The notes under the pieces were generated by a model, which saw nothing but the letters and a program-made list of their open reading frames with translations, made no database searches and was not told where the DNA came from. Both the position numbers and the translations under genes were made by a program. Of a stretch of 64,000 bases of DNA, positions 10,514 to 22,721 are shown one piece after another (within the stretch, counting starts at the first letter, position 1; every line of letters starts with the position of its first letter). Source of the DNA: Wurfbainia villosa (lineage: Eukaryota; Streptophyta; Magnoliopsida; Zingiberales; Zingiberaceae); assembly GCA_025175895.1 (NCBI GenBank), contig CM045991.1, positions 82,385,174 through 82,449,173 of the forward strand, read 5' to 3'.

Positions 10514-12446
10514 CTGAATTCATCGCTCTTTGCCAAGATACCGCATCTCTATCTTGGAGTGTCTTGTCATATGTCCAGGGATCTGGTTCATGTTCACCAG
10601 GGACTAAGTCCAAAGACTCTCCCAAGAACATGAATCTCTCGGGTTGTCTAACAACCCTCCCACTATGACGAGGTGCCTCCTGTGTATGCTCTGTGACACG
10701 CGGTGCAGTGACTTGTGGTATCTCCTCTTGTACCGGTGGTTCTGAAGTCGGGACTTCCCCTGTCAACTCCTCAAGAACAATCCTACTCGTGGCCTTGTGG
10801 TTCATCACATAGTCCTCCTCTAGAAATCTGGCATTCGTACTCATGATCACCTTCTGATCTCTAGGACTATAGAACAAACCACCCTTCGTTCCCTTAGGGT
10901 AGCCAACAAACAAAGCGTATACATGCGAGATTCAACACCCGGCATCTCCCTTGGCCATGTCTTTGGACTACTAAATCGAATATGTCTTAGACTAGGCTTT
11001 CGCCCAGTCCACGGTCTGTAGGAGTAGAGTGCGGCTTAGATGGAACTAAGTTGAATGTGTCTTCTTTGTTTCCAGAGCAAACCCCCAGAACGAATCAGGT
11101 AACTCAGAATAACTCATCATCGATCTGACCATCTCCATAAGAGTCCTATTCCTTCGCTCCACCACACCATTCTGCTGGGGTGTGCTAGGTGCGGACAATT
11201 GGGATTGAATCCCAGCCTCTGATAAGAAACTCCTAAACTCTCCCAAGAGGTACTCGCCTCCACGATCAGATCGTAGTGTATTGATACTTATACCTTGATG
11301 GTTCTCCACATCAGCCTTGAATTCTTTGAACCTGTCAAAGCATTCAGACTTGCGGCGCATCAAGTAAATGTATCCATACCTTGAATAATCGTCTATAAAA
11401 GAGACGAAGTATTCAAAGCCACCTCTAGCCTGGATAGACATAGGACCGCACAGATCAGAATGAACCAATTCTAACACATCTTTGACTCTATACCCCTTGG
11501 CCTTGAAAGGCCTCTTGGTCATTTTACGTTCCAAGCAAGATTCGCAGGTTGGGAGATCCTCCACTACTAATGAACCCAAAGGTCCATCAGCTATCAACCT
11601 TTGAATTCTACTCAGGTTAATATGACCAATTCTTAGGTGCCAAAGATATGTCTGGTTCATTTTTGAAGGTTCTTTTCTCTTATTGGACTTAGAAGATGAG
11701 TTATTCACTTCTATATGTATCGTGAGAGCTTTTGGTTCAAGAGTATACAAATTGCCAACCAATGTACCTGAACAGATAATCTCTCTATTTCTTTTTATAA
11801 CAACTCTGTCATTAAGAGAAACAGAATATCCATCCATAAACAATTTAGAAACCGAAATCAAATTCTTTCTAAATGTAGGTACATAAAGACAATTTCTCAA
11901 AACCAAAAATTTATTTCTATCAAACGATAAATGAACGTCTCCCACTGCAATAACCGCCACCTTTGTAGCATTGCCCATGTAGATAGTAATCTCTCCTTCA
12001 GCTAGTCGTCGGGTTTCCTGGAACCCCTGCAAAGTATTGCAGACATGATCAGTGGCTCCTGTATCTACACACCAGGTACTGGTAGATAACACTGCTAAAC
12101 ATGTTTCAACGACTAGACCAAAGGATATACCTTTGTTCGATTTTGGACTGGGACAATCCTTCTTCCAATGTCCATCCTGCTTGTTAGTGAAGTACTTGCC
12201 TTTCGGCTTCTTCACTCCTCCCTGAGATCCTCCCACCATCTTTGCTTCACCTTGTTTCTTCTTCTTGTTGCCTTTCGGCTTAGAAGTAGAAACCTTTTGA
12301 GCAACGATGGCCTGAGGACACTCTTTGAAGAGTGAATGCATGTACTCCTTAGCAGAGAAGACTATCGGGTTTCTTTTCCAATCATTATGGTTTGGGGACA
12401 GTAAGTTTGTTTCTTTTAGTACCATAGTAAGTGGATTGAAAGCCAT
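10514..12446 (-). pseudogene. Element Y gag-pol fragment (Ty1-copia: protease, integrase)
   Basis: On the minus strand gag starts MAFNPLTMVLKETN. Most of the capsid appears deleted after DWKRN. The zinc knuckle is damaged (YFTNKQDGHWKKDC, with two Cys changed). Protease has CVDTGATDHVC near 12045-12080. The integrase HHCC region (YLWHLRIGHI, CESCLERKM) and the DDE core follow, with HSDLCGP, SDRGGEY and GVVERRNRTL. Frame is lost around 11045-10913, then the post-integrase segment FVGYPKGTKGG and a linker run to 10519. Reverse transcriptase and RNase H would follow but are displaced by Z and lie outside the window. This is an inactive copy. Confidence 0.85.
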
Positions 12447-13472
12447 TTGAAAATCCTAAGAATCACAATGATCAAAATATTATATTTCAAATATCATTGA
12501 TTCCTCAAACAATAAAATTTCGAAATCAACCAACACCTCAAAACACCGAGAATATCGCATGCCACGATAGTGTGGATGTATACGAATTCTACATTTGTAA
12601 GAGGAGGTTTTACCCATTAATTTTACTATCTTGTCAACCTTACTTTTTGACAAATAAAATTAATAGTTGGTTCCTCTTTGGCCCTACAAATAAAATCAGT
12701 GACTCCGATGGGGAGGATACTTTTTATTTGCATCTAAGTATGCACCATTACATGATACTAAGGGAATTATCTCGGATTATCTGCCTTACCGATGGGGAAG
12801 TACACACACTCCTAAATAATTTCCTATAACCATTATTTGACCAAGTGATCCACAAACAAACTCATCCGATGTGGAGGAAGGCACTCAGAGTCGACGCACA
12901 AGTTTGTTGCATCACACGTCAAATTGTAATGGAGGCCGCGGGAATTAATTAAAATGTCCCTCTCCCACTTAGTAAATTGACAGTGAGGAATTTTCAAGCA
13001 CACACAACATGCATATAAAACAAATCAGCAATAAACATGAAAAAAATCAGAATTTTCCCAACTATTATGGCGCCACCTTGTCGCTCCATCTTTTCTCATA
13101 AAGTCACCAAAGAGATCCGAGCTAAGATAAACTATTTTAATTTACATCCATCGATCCTATACTCCACGAAGGAGTGTACAAATAATCTAGATCGAAAGTA
13201 AACTAAAATGGGTGGCTAAACAATACCGTATTTAATTACATAAATTAAATACTAATTTAGCCTCGTCAACCCCGAGGATTCAAATAATATACAATCACAC
13301 ACAACCAATCACATACGCACATATAGCCATAATAGTCAGAACTTATGCCTGCCACCAAAAAGTTAGTCTACGCACATTCTACTATTATCCGGCATACTCA
13401 ATATATGATATGTACATGAAAGTAACCGAATCCAAAACACACAAAATCGGAAACCGTGGCTCTGATACCAAT
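12447..13472 (-). other. Element Y 5' leader with primer-binding site
   Basis: About 1 kb of AT-rich leader between gag and LTR. No gene. The PBS reads ATTGGTATCAGAGCC on the minus strand at 13458-13472, beside the LTR end. Confidence 0.65.
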
Positions 13473-13886
13473 TGATGGGAATTGCTTTGGAGGCTCATTG
13501 GCTCCCATGTCCCCGGATTAAAATTTTCACTAATGAAAACTAATCCGGATTGGATGAGTTTTCTAAGCACAACCAATTCGTCGTCGTGCTAACGACTTGA
13601 GCGATTGCTTGAACAAACTAGTTGTTCAAGCAATACAACTCTTCTAGTCGGTTAGCCGCGGAAGAGACGACCGACGGATCGCCGATTTTTGTGTTTATCT
13701 TCGGGGTCCATGATTATACAAATACATACAAATGCAAACTAGTATAATCAACACATACTATCATAAAGATAAGAACATGCAAAGATCAATAATAAAAGTT
13801 GTAAAACTTTTATACCTCTCGATCTTCTATCGTATGTCCTATCCTCCTCGTGGACGTCGTGTGGGCGAAGATCCTCCACGAGTTGA
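13473..13886 (-). repeat. Element Y 5' LTR, PBS-proximal part
   Basis: Ends TTCCCATCA at 13473 on the minus strand. Interrupted by K at 13887 and continued from 22722. The duplicated target GTTGA (13882-13886 and 22717-22721) proves the interruption. Confidence 0.75.
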
Positions 13887-15680
13887 TGTTAGTTATAGCC
13901 CTAGAACCAATCATGTGATGGTTGAATAGGGAACATTTTGTATCATATTCTATAAAGGCATAGGATTGGTTATTATATTTACATCTTGCTTGTGCCAGCT
14001 AAATTAAATATAATAATGCCCCAGAAAAGTAGGTTCTTATCTACAACACATCAATTGGCAGAATTGATTATGAGAGGCTGTAGAGAACACTTTCCTAAAT
14101 GTTCCTAGTCAAGTATTAATATGCAAGGGCAATATTAATACATAAAGACTAGCATGTAGGTCAATTGATGACTTGATCTCACAAGTCATGGATATATGAT
14201 ATCAAGTTGACACATGGGTATATATTAGAATATATATCAATGACCCGCCATGAGAAAGTTTCATGGATCGTTATATGAGTGTCATAAACTTTCTCATGTG
14301 ACTATTGGTATGAATAGTCCTCAAACCTGAAGTCACTACGGTTCCCTACATAAGGAGTTATGTACTTTGGTATCGTCAAACGTCACCCGTAACAGGGTGG
14401 ACCATAAAGGCGATTACTGGGTATATAACAAATTATGCGGAGGGATGTGAGTGATGTAGATGGGATCTATCCCTCCCATATGACGGGAGTGATATCGGCC
14501 CTTGATTGAGTAGAACTACTAAAACGCATGGCCATGCTCGAATGAGTCAATATGAGATATTGAGCTCATTTGTTTGAGTTAGTTTACTGGATCAAGAAAC
14601 ACATAGATTGATCGAGGATGACACGGTCTATGCCTCATTGATCAATCTGATATCAAGGATAGAAGGACACGGTCATATATTATAGTAGTCACGGAAAGGT
14701 TAGTCGGATCTTGACTTATCTCGTAACTTGGGTAGCAATGATGTATTGCTAGATGTCGCTCATTGCTTGTGTATCTAAAAGAGTTTAGATCCACTGCCAA
14801 CGTTATGAGAGCCTATAGGGTCACACACAAAGAGCATGATGATTAGAAGAATTAGTGCATTCTAGTTTGACTAGAATAATTTGGGAATAAGCTTAAGTAC
14901 AAAATGGTTTTTGGACTTTAAGCTTAATGAGAATTTTAGCTTATTGATTTAATGAGATTAATTCAATATGTTACCTTATTGATTTAATGAGATTAATTCA
15001 ATATGATAACATAAGCTTATTGAATTAATAAGATTAATTCAACATCCATGAATGCCACATAAGCATGCCATCTAAGCATGCCACCTAAGCATGCCACCTA
15101 AGCCTGATGAGGTGGAAGGAGACAAAGGGTTTTGACCTTTGGATTTCCCCCACATGTGGCCGGCTTGATTATATTTCAATGCAATTGATTGCATTAAATG
15201 TGATAGGAGGTGAAGGGTTTTTCAATCCTATAAAACACCCCATGGGGTGGCCGGCCAAGCTTGGTGGATTGGTTGAAGCTTGAGGCTTGGAGAGAGCTTG
15301 GTGGTGAGAGCATTTGGTTGTGTGGTTTTTGTGAATGTAGCAAGAAGTGTAGTCTTCTTCTTCCTTTCTCTTTTTCCCTACTTCCTCTCCTTTAGGGACT
15401 TCTCTAGCAAGAAGTAAAGGAGAGCTCTTCTAGTTTCTTTTGTGAGACAAGAGCTTGCTCGTGTGGATACATATAGAGGCACGGACATTTGAACGTGCTA
15501 AAAGATCCAACAAACCCAAGGAGAAGCGGGATTACAAAGGGCACGCAACAAAGGTAATATTCTCCTATAAGATAGGTTTTGAGAAATTTATTTTTGTACG
15601 AGGTTTTCTTTCGCAAGGATCACTTGGAAGGGATCCTAATTTTCCGTTAAGATATGCTATTTGCATACGAGATCCCTACA
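13887..15680 (+). repeat. Element K 5' LTR
   Basis: 1794 bp, from TGTTAGTTATAGCCC to GAGATCCCTACA, followed by the PBS. Relative to the 3' LTR it lacks a 24-bp palindromic stretch at about 15164 and has an extra run of AAGCATGCCACCT repeats (15060-15100). Confidence 0.9.
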
Positions 15681-15695
15681 AAGGGTATCAGAGCC
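15681..15695 (+). promoter_or_regulatory. Element K primer-binding site
   Basis: AAGGGTATCAGAGCC follows the 5' LTR; its GGTATCAGAGCC core matches the tRNA-iMet complement. Confidence 0.75.
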
Positions 15696-16911
15696 ACTTA
15701 TGAAAGATCGTATAAAAATAGGTTTTCTATTTTATATATGATATAGAAGTAGGATAAATTTTATTATGAGTTGATAATTGCATTAGCAATTTTTCAAACA
15801 TAATAAAATATCGATGTCTTTAAAAGTTAAAATTGACATGGTGCATGGTTATGGCCTAGTCCCAAAAGTTTGTGAATGTGTGTGTTGTAATTTTAATATA
15901 GCTGCGTGGTCGTGCCTTTCTCCTAAAATTCTTGTTGTAAAATTAGTTTTAGACTCGAATGTAACTCGAGTATTTCTCCTTTTGTAATATACACAACAAA
16001 GATGGAGGGTCCATTGGAAGATGATGTTACAAGGAGGAAGTCAACAACACAAGACAACCAAAAGGAAGCACTTGGGAGAAGATGCTATCCCTAGGTTGAC
16101 CAATCAATCTTTTCATTGGCTTGAGAAGATTGTAGAATAAGGGCCATAACCATGACACGCTTAGTTTAATATGTATGTGATGCATGTTAATTTAGCTTGT
16201 ATGTGATGCATGTTAATTTAGCTTATATGTGATGTATGCTAATATGTATGTGATGCATGTTTAAGTTTATATCTTAATAAGTCAAAAACGATATGCCTAC
16301 CAAAGTTTGGTACTCACTACTTCCTCGATCATTTGTTATTGGGTTTGCCAAAGCAAAGCAATGCATTTTATCTTGGAAGAGTGCGAGTGGACAATCGTGA
16401 TGTCCCGCTATCAAACTTGGTTAAGACTTAATTAAGAAAGTAGAGGCATATATTAGCTTTGAACATAAGTTTTAAAAATTAGTTTTGTGTGATTTCTAAC
16501 ACGCTTTGTCTTAGAAGTGGTCGTTGCTCCGATATCAAAGAAGGCCTCTGTGCCTCGCCATGACCTGGAAGCTGGTTTAGGAATAAGCACTAAACTAATC
16601 TAAACTTAACCAAAGCTATTAAAGAGTTACATCAGATGTAATTGGCAAAAGATTGCCTACCTAATCATACTACGTCTTGGGCGATTAGCCAAAGCTAACT
16701 CAAGACGAAGTATGATGTGGATCTTTATCCCATATAAATTTATAGCTAAATAGAAGCTAATGATGTAAGCAAAATGTGTTTGCCTACATCAATGATTAGC
16801 TCATATCAAAGCTATGAGAATTTAGTGGGAGCCTCATTTAATTAAAGGCCTAATTAAATGACTTAGGTATGATACTTAATTTTGCATTTTAATGTTGTAG
16901 ATCACCATGTC
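15696..16911 (+). other. Element K 5' leader
   Basis: 1.2 kb AT-rich leader with tandem words TTAATTTAGCTTATATGTGATGCATG around 16160-16265 (three degenerate units, given here only in part). No coding sequence. Confidence 0.5.
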
Positions 16912-19900
16912 ATCTAACACGACACACCCCCTCAACTTCATGATCTGTCCCTTGAGAAAGACAAGCTCAATGGAGCAAACTTTCTAGATCGGTATAGGAA
17001 CTTGAGGATTATCCTCAAGCAAGAACTGCAAACTATATGTCCTAGAGCACCTATCCACTGAAACACCCGCCTGCGCCACTCGTCGAAAAGGATGCTTATA
17101 AGAAGCATCAAGATGACGCATTAGATGTGTCATGTCTTATGCTTGCCACCATGAACTCTGAGCTTCAGAAGCAACATGAGAACATGGATGCCTATGATAT
17201 GGTTGAGCATTTGAAACAACTATATCAAGGACAAGCTAGGCACGAGCGTTTTGAAGTGTCTAAGGCTCTTTTTGCATGCAAGATGCAAGAAGGAACACCT
17301 GTAGGAACTCACGACTTAAATGATTGGGTACGCTGAGAACCTTGAAAGACTAGGTTTTCCATCGAGCCAAGAATTGGCAACCGATGTTATCTCGCAATCA
17401 TTGCGGAAGCATATAATCAATTCGGCCATGAATTATAACATGAATGAAATTGATAAATTTTGCTCGAGATTCTCAAAGATGTTAAGAATCGCAACCAATC
17501 TCAAGAAGAAAGTTAGTAACGTACTAATGGTCAAGAAGGGCAAAGGTAAGTTTAAAGGCAAGGGTAAGACCTAAGCCAAAGGCAAGGCCAATTCATCCAC
17601 TAAAGGGTAAAAGGTAAAGTACCTAAGGAAGGGGATTGTTTCCATTGCGGTGAGACTGGACACTGGAAGCGGAACTGCAAAGTCTACCTTGAGGAAGTAA
17701 AGAATAAAAGAAGTGGGACTTCTGCCTCAGGTATACACGTTATAGAAGTTAATCTATCTATTTCTTCTACATGGGTATTAGATACTGGATGTGCATCTCA
17801 CATTTGTACTAATGTGCAGGGATTGAGAAATAGTAGACTAATGGCAAAGGGCGAAGTGGACCTCAGTAGCAGCAATGGCGCAAAAGTTGTCAGCAGTGTA
17901 GAAACATATTCTTTGTCTTTGCCCACTGGGCTTATCTTAGAACTAGAGGAGTGCTTTTATGTACCTGCATTAACGAAGAACATAATTTCTGTATCTTGTT
18001 TAGACAAGAAAAACTTTTCTTTTATAATAAAGGACAAATGTTGTTCCATTTATTTAAATGAAATGTTCTATTGTAATGCACCACTTATGAATGGTCTCTA
18101 TGTTCTAGATTTAGAAAACCCAATTTATAACGTAAATACCAAACGGTTCAAATCGAATGATTTGAACCAAACATATCTCTGGCACTGTCGCCTAGGTCAC
18201 ATAAATGAAAAACGCATATCCCAACTCCATAAAGATGGATTATTGGACTCATTTGATTTTGAATCATATGAGGTATGTGAATCTTGTCTTTTAGGAAAGA
18301 TGACTAAAACTCCATTTAGTGGACATGGCGAGAGAGCGACGGATTTGTTAGGACTCATACATACTGATGTATGTGGCCCTTTCAATGTCGAAGCCAGAGG
18401 AGGCTATAAGTACTTTATTACTTTCACTGATGATATGAGTAGATTTGGCTACTTATATTTGATGAGACATAAGTCAGAATCCTTTGAAAAGTTCAAAGAA
18501 TTCAAGAATGAAGTACAAAACCAACTTGGTAAGCGTATTAAGCTACTTCAATCAGATCGAGGTGGTGAATACCTTAGTCAAGAGTTTCGTGATCACCTGG
18601 CTGAGTGTGGGATAATATCCCAACTCACTCCACCTGGAACACCATAATGGAATGGTGTATCTGAGAGAAGAAATCATACTCTATTAGATATGGTACGATC
18701 AATGACGAGCCAGACTGATCTACCTACTTCCTTTTGGGGTTTAGCTCTAGAGACAGCCGCTTTCACACTTAATCGCGTCCCATCAAAAGCCATAGAAAAG
18801 ACACCATATACGTTATGGACTGGGAAGAGTCCCAAAATGTCTTTTATAAAGATTTGGGGTTGTGAAGCTTATGTTAGACGTCAAGTCTTAGATAAACTAG
18901 GACCCAAATCAGATAAGTGTTATTTTGTAGGATATCCCAAGGAAACTAAGGGATATTACTTTTACAATCCCACACTTGGCAAGGTGTTTGTTGCCAGAAA
19001 TGCTGTCTTTCTAGAAAGAGAATTTATTTCTAGAAAAACTAGTGGGAGTAAAATTCATCTTGAAGAAATTCAAGATGAAGATAACACTAAGGCTTCGATG
19101 GAAAATGAATAGGCACCACAAAGTGTTGTGGATGAGGAAATTGTTGCCCAAAGAGTTGTGGAGCAAACACCTGTTCATGTAGACCAACCTCTTCGTAGAT
19201 CTGATAGGATCCGTCGTCAACCCGAGAGATATTCTTTTCTCTTGACTGACAACGGTGAAGTATTGCTTGTCGATCTTGACGAGCCTACATCCTATCAAGA
19301 AGCTATGATGAGCCCAGATTCCGAGAAATGGCTAGAGGCCATGAGATCCGAAATGGAATCCATGTACACTAACCAAGTATGGACTTTGGTTGATCCACCT
19401 GAAGGGTTAAAATCCATTGGGTGTAAGTGGGTTTTTAAAGTAAAGGCTGACATGGATGGTAATAAGCATACCTATAAAGGTAGATTGGTGGCTAAAGGAT
19501 TCAAACAAATTCATGGTATTGACTATGATGAAACCTTTTCACCAGTTGCGATGCTTAAATCCATTCGGATCATACTTGCTATTGCAGCCTACCACGATTA
19601 TGAGATCTGGCAGATGGATGTCAAAACCGCTTTTTTGAATGGAAAGCTACTCGAGGATGTGTACATGACACAGCCTGAGGGTTTTGAAGATCCAAAGCAT
19701 CCTGGAAAGGTATGCAAACTGCAAAGGTCCATTTATGGACTAAAGCAAGCCTCTTGAAGCTGGAATCTTCGATTCGATGATGCAATCAAGGAGTTTGGTT
19801 TCATCAAGAATGAAGATGAACCTTGTGTCTACAAGAGAAATAGTGGGAGCACAGTTGTATTTCTTGTCTTGTATGTAGATGACATACTTCTCATCGGAAA

Positions 19901-20860
19901 TGATATTCCCTCACTCCAGTCTGTGAAGATGTGGTTAGGGAATTATTTCTCGATGAAAGACTTAGGTGAAGCTGCCTATATTTTAGGCATCAAGATCTAT
20001 AGAGATAGATCTAAGAGATTACTTGGCCTAAGTCAGAGTACATACATTGATAAAGTGCTAGATCATTTTGCTATGCAAAATTCCAAGAAAGGATTTCTGC
20101 CTTTATCACATGGTGTGAGTCTTTTGAAGACTCAATGTCCCTCTTCTAAGGAGGAGAGAGATCACATGGATAAGATCTCTTATGCATCTGATATAGGGTC
20201 TATCATGTACGCCATGCTTTGTACTCGTCCTGACGTCTCGTATGCTTTGAGCATGACGAGTAGATACCAGTCGGATCCAGGTGAAAGTCACTGGATAGCA
20301 GTCAAAAATATTCTTAAATACTTACGAAGAACGAAAGAATATTTCCTGATATTTGGAGGCAATGAGGAGCTAACTGTAAAGGGTTACAGTGATGCAAGCT
20401 TCCAAACAGACAAGGATGACTATAGATCGCAATCGGGGTACGTGTTTTGCCTGAATGATGGAGCTGTAAGCTGGAAGAGTTCTAGCAGGACACAATTGCT
20501 GATTCTACAACAGAAGCCGAGTATATTGCTGCATCTGATGCAGCAAAGGAGGCTGTTTGGCTCCGCAAGTTCATCAGTGAACTTGGGGTAGTTCCTAGCA
20601 TTGCAGATCCAATAGACCTCTATTGTGACAACAATGGGGCTATTGCACAGGCTAAGGAACCTCGATTACATCAGCGGACCAAACACATACTGTGGCGCTT
20701 CCATCTCATTCAAGAGATCATCGATAGAGGAGATGTGAGGATATGCAGAGTACCGACAGAAGCTAACATCGCAGATCCATTGACCAAGGCTTTGGCACAG
20801 AGGAAGCATGATGGTCACACTAGGTCACTAGGTATTAGATATCATAGTGATTGGTACTAG
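16912..20860 (+). pseudogene. Element K gag-pol (copia), multiple stops and frameshifts
   Basis: Gag begins MSSNTTHPLN, loses frame near 16970 and reopens as ELQKQHENMDAYDMVEHL. The zinc knuckle CFHCGETGHWKRNC is at 17637-17678. Protease has STWVLDTGCASHIC with Asp at 17781. Integrase has YLWHCRLGHI, CESCLLGKM, HTDVCGP, SDRGGEY and VSERRNHTL. Reverse transcriptase begins at WLEAMRSEM, with the catalytic YVDDILLIGND near 19869-19900. RNase H ends at HSDWY and TAG at 20858-20860. In-frame stops occur near 17574, 18647 (TAA before WNGVSERR), 19110 (TAG) and 19757 (TGA after KQAS). One base is missing near 20484 in RNase H. The domain set is complete but the copy is non-functional. Confidence 0.9.
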
Positions 20861-20874
20861 TGCTAGTGGGAGAT

Positions 20875-22716
20875 TGTTAGTTATAGCCTAGAACCAATCA
20901 TGTGATGGTTGAATAGGGAACATTTTGTATCATATTCTATAAAGGCAAAGGATTGGTTATTATATTTACATCTTGCTTGTGTCAGCTAAATTAAATATAA
21001 TAATGCCTTAGAAAAGTAGGTTCTTATCTACAACACATCAATTGGCAGAATTGATTATGAGAGGCTGTAGAGAACACTTTCCTAAATGTTCCTAGTCAAG
21101 TATTAATATGCAAGGGCAATATTAATACATAAAGACTAGCATGTAGGTCAATTGATGACTTGATCTCACAAGTCATGGATATATGATATCAAGTTGACAC
21201 ATGGGTATATATTAGAGAATATATACTGAACTGACCCGCCATGAGAAAGTTTCATGGATCGTCATATGAGTGTCATAAACTTTCTCATGTGACTATTGGT
21301 ATGAATAGTCCTCAAACCTGAAGTCACTACGGTTCCCTACATAAGGAGTTATGTACTTTGGTATCGTCAAACGTCACCCGTAATAGGGTGGACCATAAAG
21401 GCGATTACTGGGTATATAACAAATTATGCGGAGGGATGTGAGTGATGTAGATGGGATCTATCCCTCCCATATGACGGGAGTGATATCTGTGGGCCCCTTG
21501 ATTGAGTAGAACTACTAAAATGCATGGCAATGCTCGAATGAGTCAATATGAGATATTGAGCTCATTTGTTTGAGTTAGTTTACTCAAGGATCAAGAAACA
21601 CATAGATTGATCGAGGATGACACGGTCTATGCCTCATTGGTCAATCTGATATCAAGGATAGAAGGACACGGTCATACATTATAGTAGTCACGGAAAGGTT
21701 AGTCGGATCTTGACTTATTTCGTAACTTGGGTAGCAATGATGTATTTCTAGATGCCGCTCATTGCTTGTGTATCTAAAAGAGTTTAGATCCACTACCAAC
21801 GTTATGAGAGCCTATAGGGTCACACACAAAGAGCATGATGATTAGAAGAATTATTGCATTCTAGTTTGACTAGAATAATTTGGGAATAAGCTTAAGTACA
21901 AAATGGTTTTTGGACTTTAAGCTTAATGAGAATTTTAGCTTATTGATTTAATGAGATTAATTCAATATGCTAAGCTTAATTGATTTAATAAGATTAACTC
22001 AATATGTTACCTTATTGATTTAATGAGATTAATTCAATATGATAACATAAGCTTATTGAATTAATAAGATTAATTCAACATCCATGAATGCCACATAAGC
22101 ATGCCACCTAAGCTTGATGAGGTGGAAGGAGACAAAGGGTTTTGACCTTTGGATTTCCCCCACATGTGGCCGGCCAAACAAGGAGTGTAACTCCTTGTTT
22201 GATTATATTTCAATGCAATTGATTGCATTAAATATGATAGGAGGTGAAGGGTTTTTCAATCCTATAAAACACCCCATGGGGTGGCCGGCCAAGCTTGGTG
22301 GATTGGTTGAAGCTTGAGGCTTGGAGAGAGCTTGGTGGTGAGAGCATTTGGTTGTGTGGTTTTTGTGAGTGTAGCAAGAAGAGTAGTCTTCTTCTTCCTT
22401 TCTCTTTTTCCCTACTTCCTCTCCTTTAGGGACTTCTCTAGCAAGAAGTAAAGGAGAGCTCTTCTAGTTTCTTTTGTGAGACAAGAGCTTGCTCGTGTGG
22501 ATACATATAAAGGCACGGACATTTGAACGTGCTAAAAGATCCAACAAACCCAAGGAGAAGCGGGATTACAAAGGGCACGCAACAAAGGTAATATTCTCCT
22601 ATAAGATAGGTTTTCAGAAATTTATTTTTGTACGAGGTTTTCTTTCGCAAGGATCACTTGGAAGGGATCCTAATTTTCCGTTGCGCATATGCTATTTTGC
22701 GTACGAGATCCCAACA
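20875..22716 (+). repeat. Element K 3' LTR
   Basis: 1842 bp, collinear with 13887-15680. It includes an additional GATTTAAT(A/G)AGATTAA repeat unit near 21965-22020 and the 25-bp hairpin at 22176-22200. It is followed by TSD GTTGA. Confidence 0.9.
22176..22200. repeat. 11-bp-stem perfect hairpin in the K 3' LTR
   Basis: AAACAAGGAGT, loop GTA, ACTCCTTGTTT. The stretch is missing from the 5' LTR at 15164, where GGCCGGC joins TTGATTATA directly. Confidence 0.8.
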
Positions 22717-22721
22717 GTTGA

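Larger units (their letters stand above)
13887..22716 (+). mobile_element. Element K: full-length Ty1-copia retrotransposon
   Basis: Complete 8.8-kb plus-strand element: 5' LTR 13887-15680, PBS, leader, gag-pol 16912-20860, purine tract GTGGGAGAT (20866-20874), 3' LTR 20875-22716, TSD GTTGA on both sides. LTR ends are TGTTAG and TACA/AACA. Order protease-integrase-RT-RNase H identifies Ty1-copia. The LTRs are still very alike, so insertion is fairly recent. The coding region nevertheless has several stops and frameshifts, so the copy cannot encode its own machinery. Confidence 0.9.
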
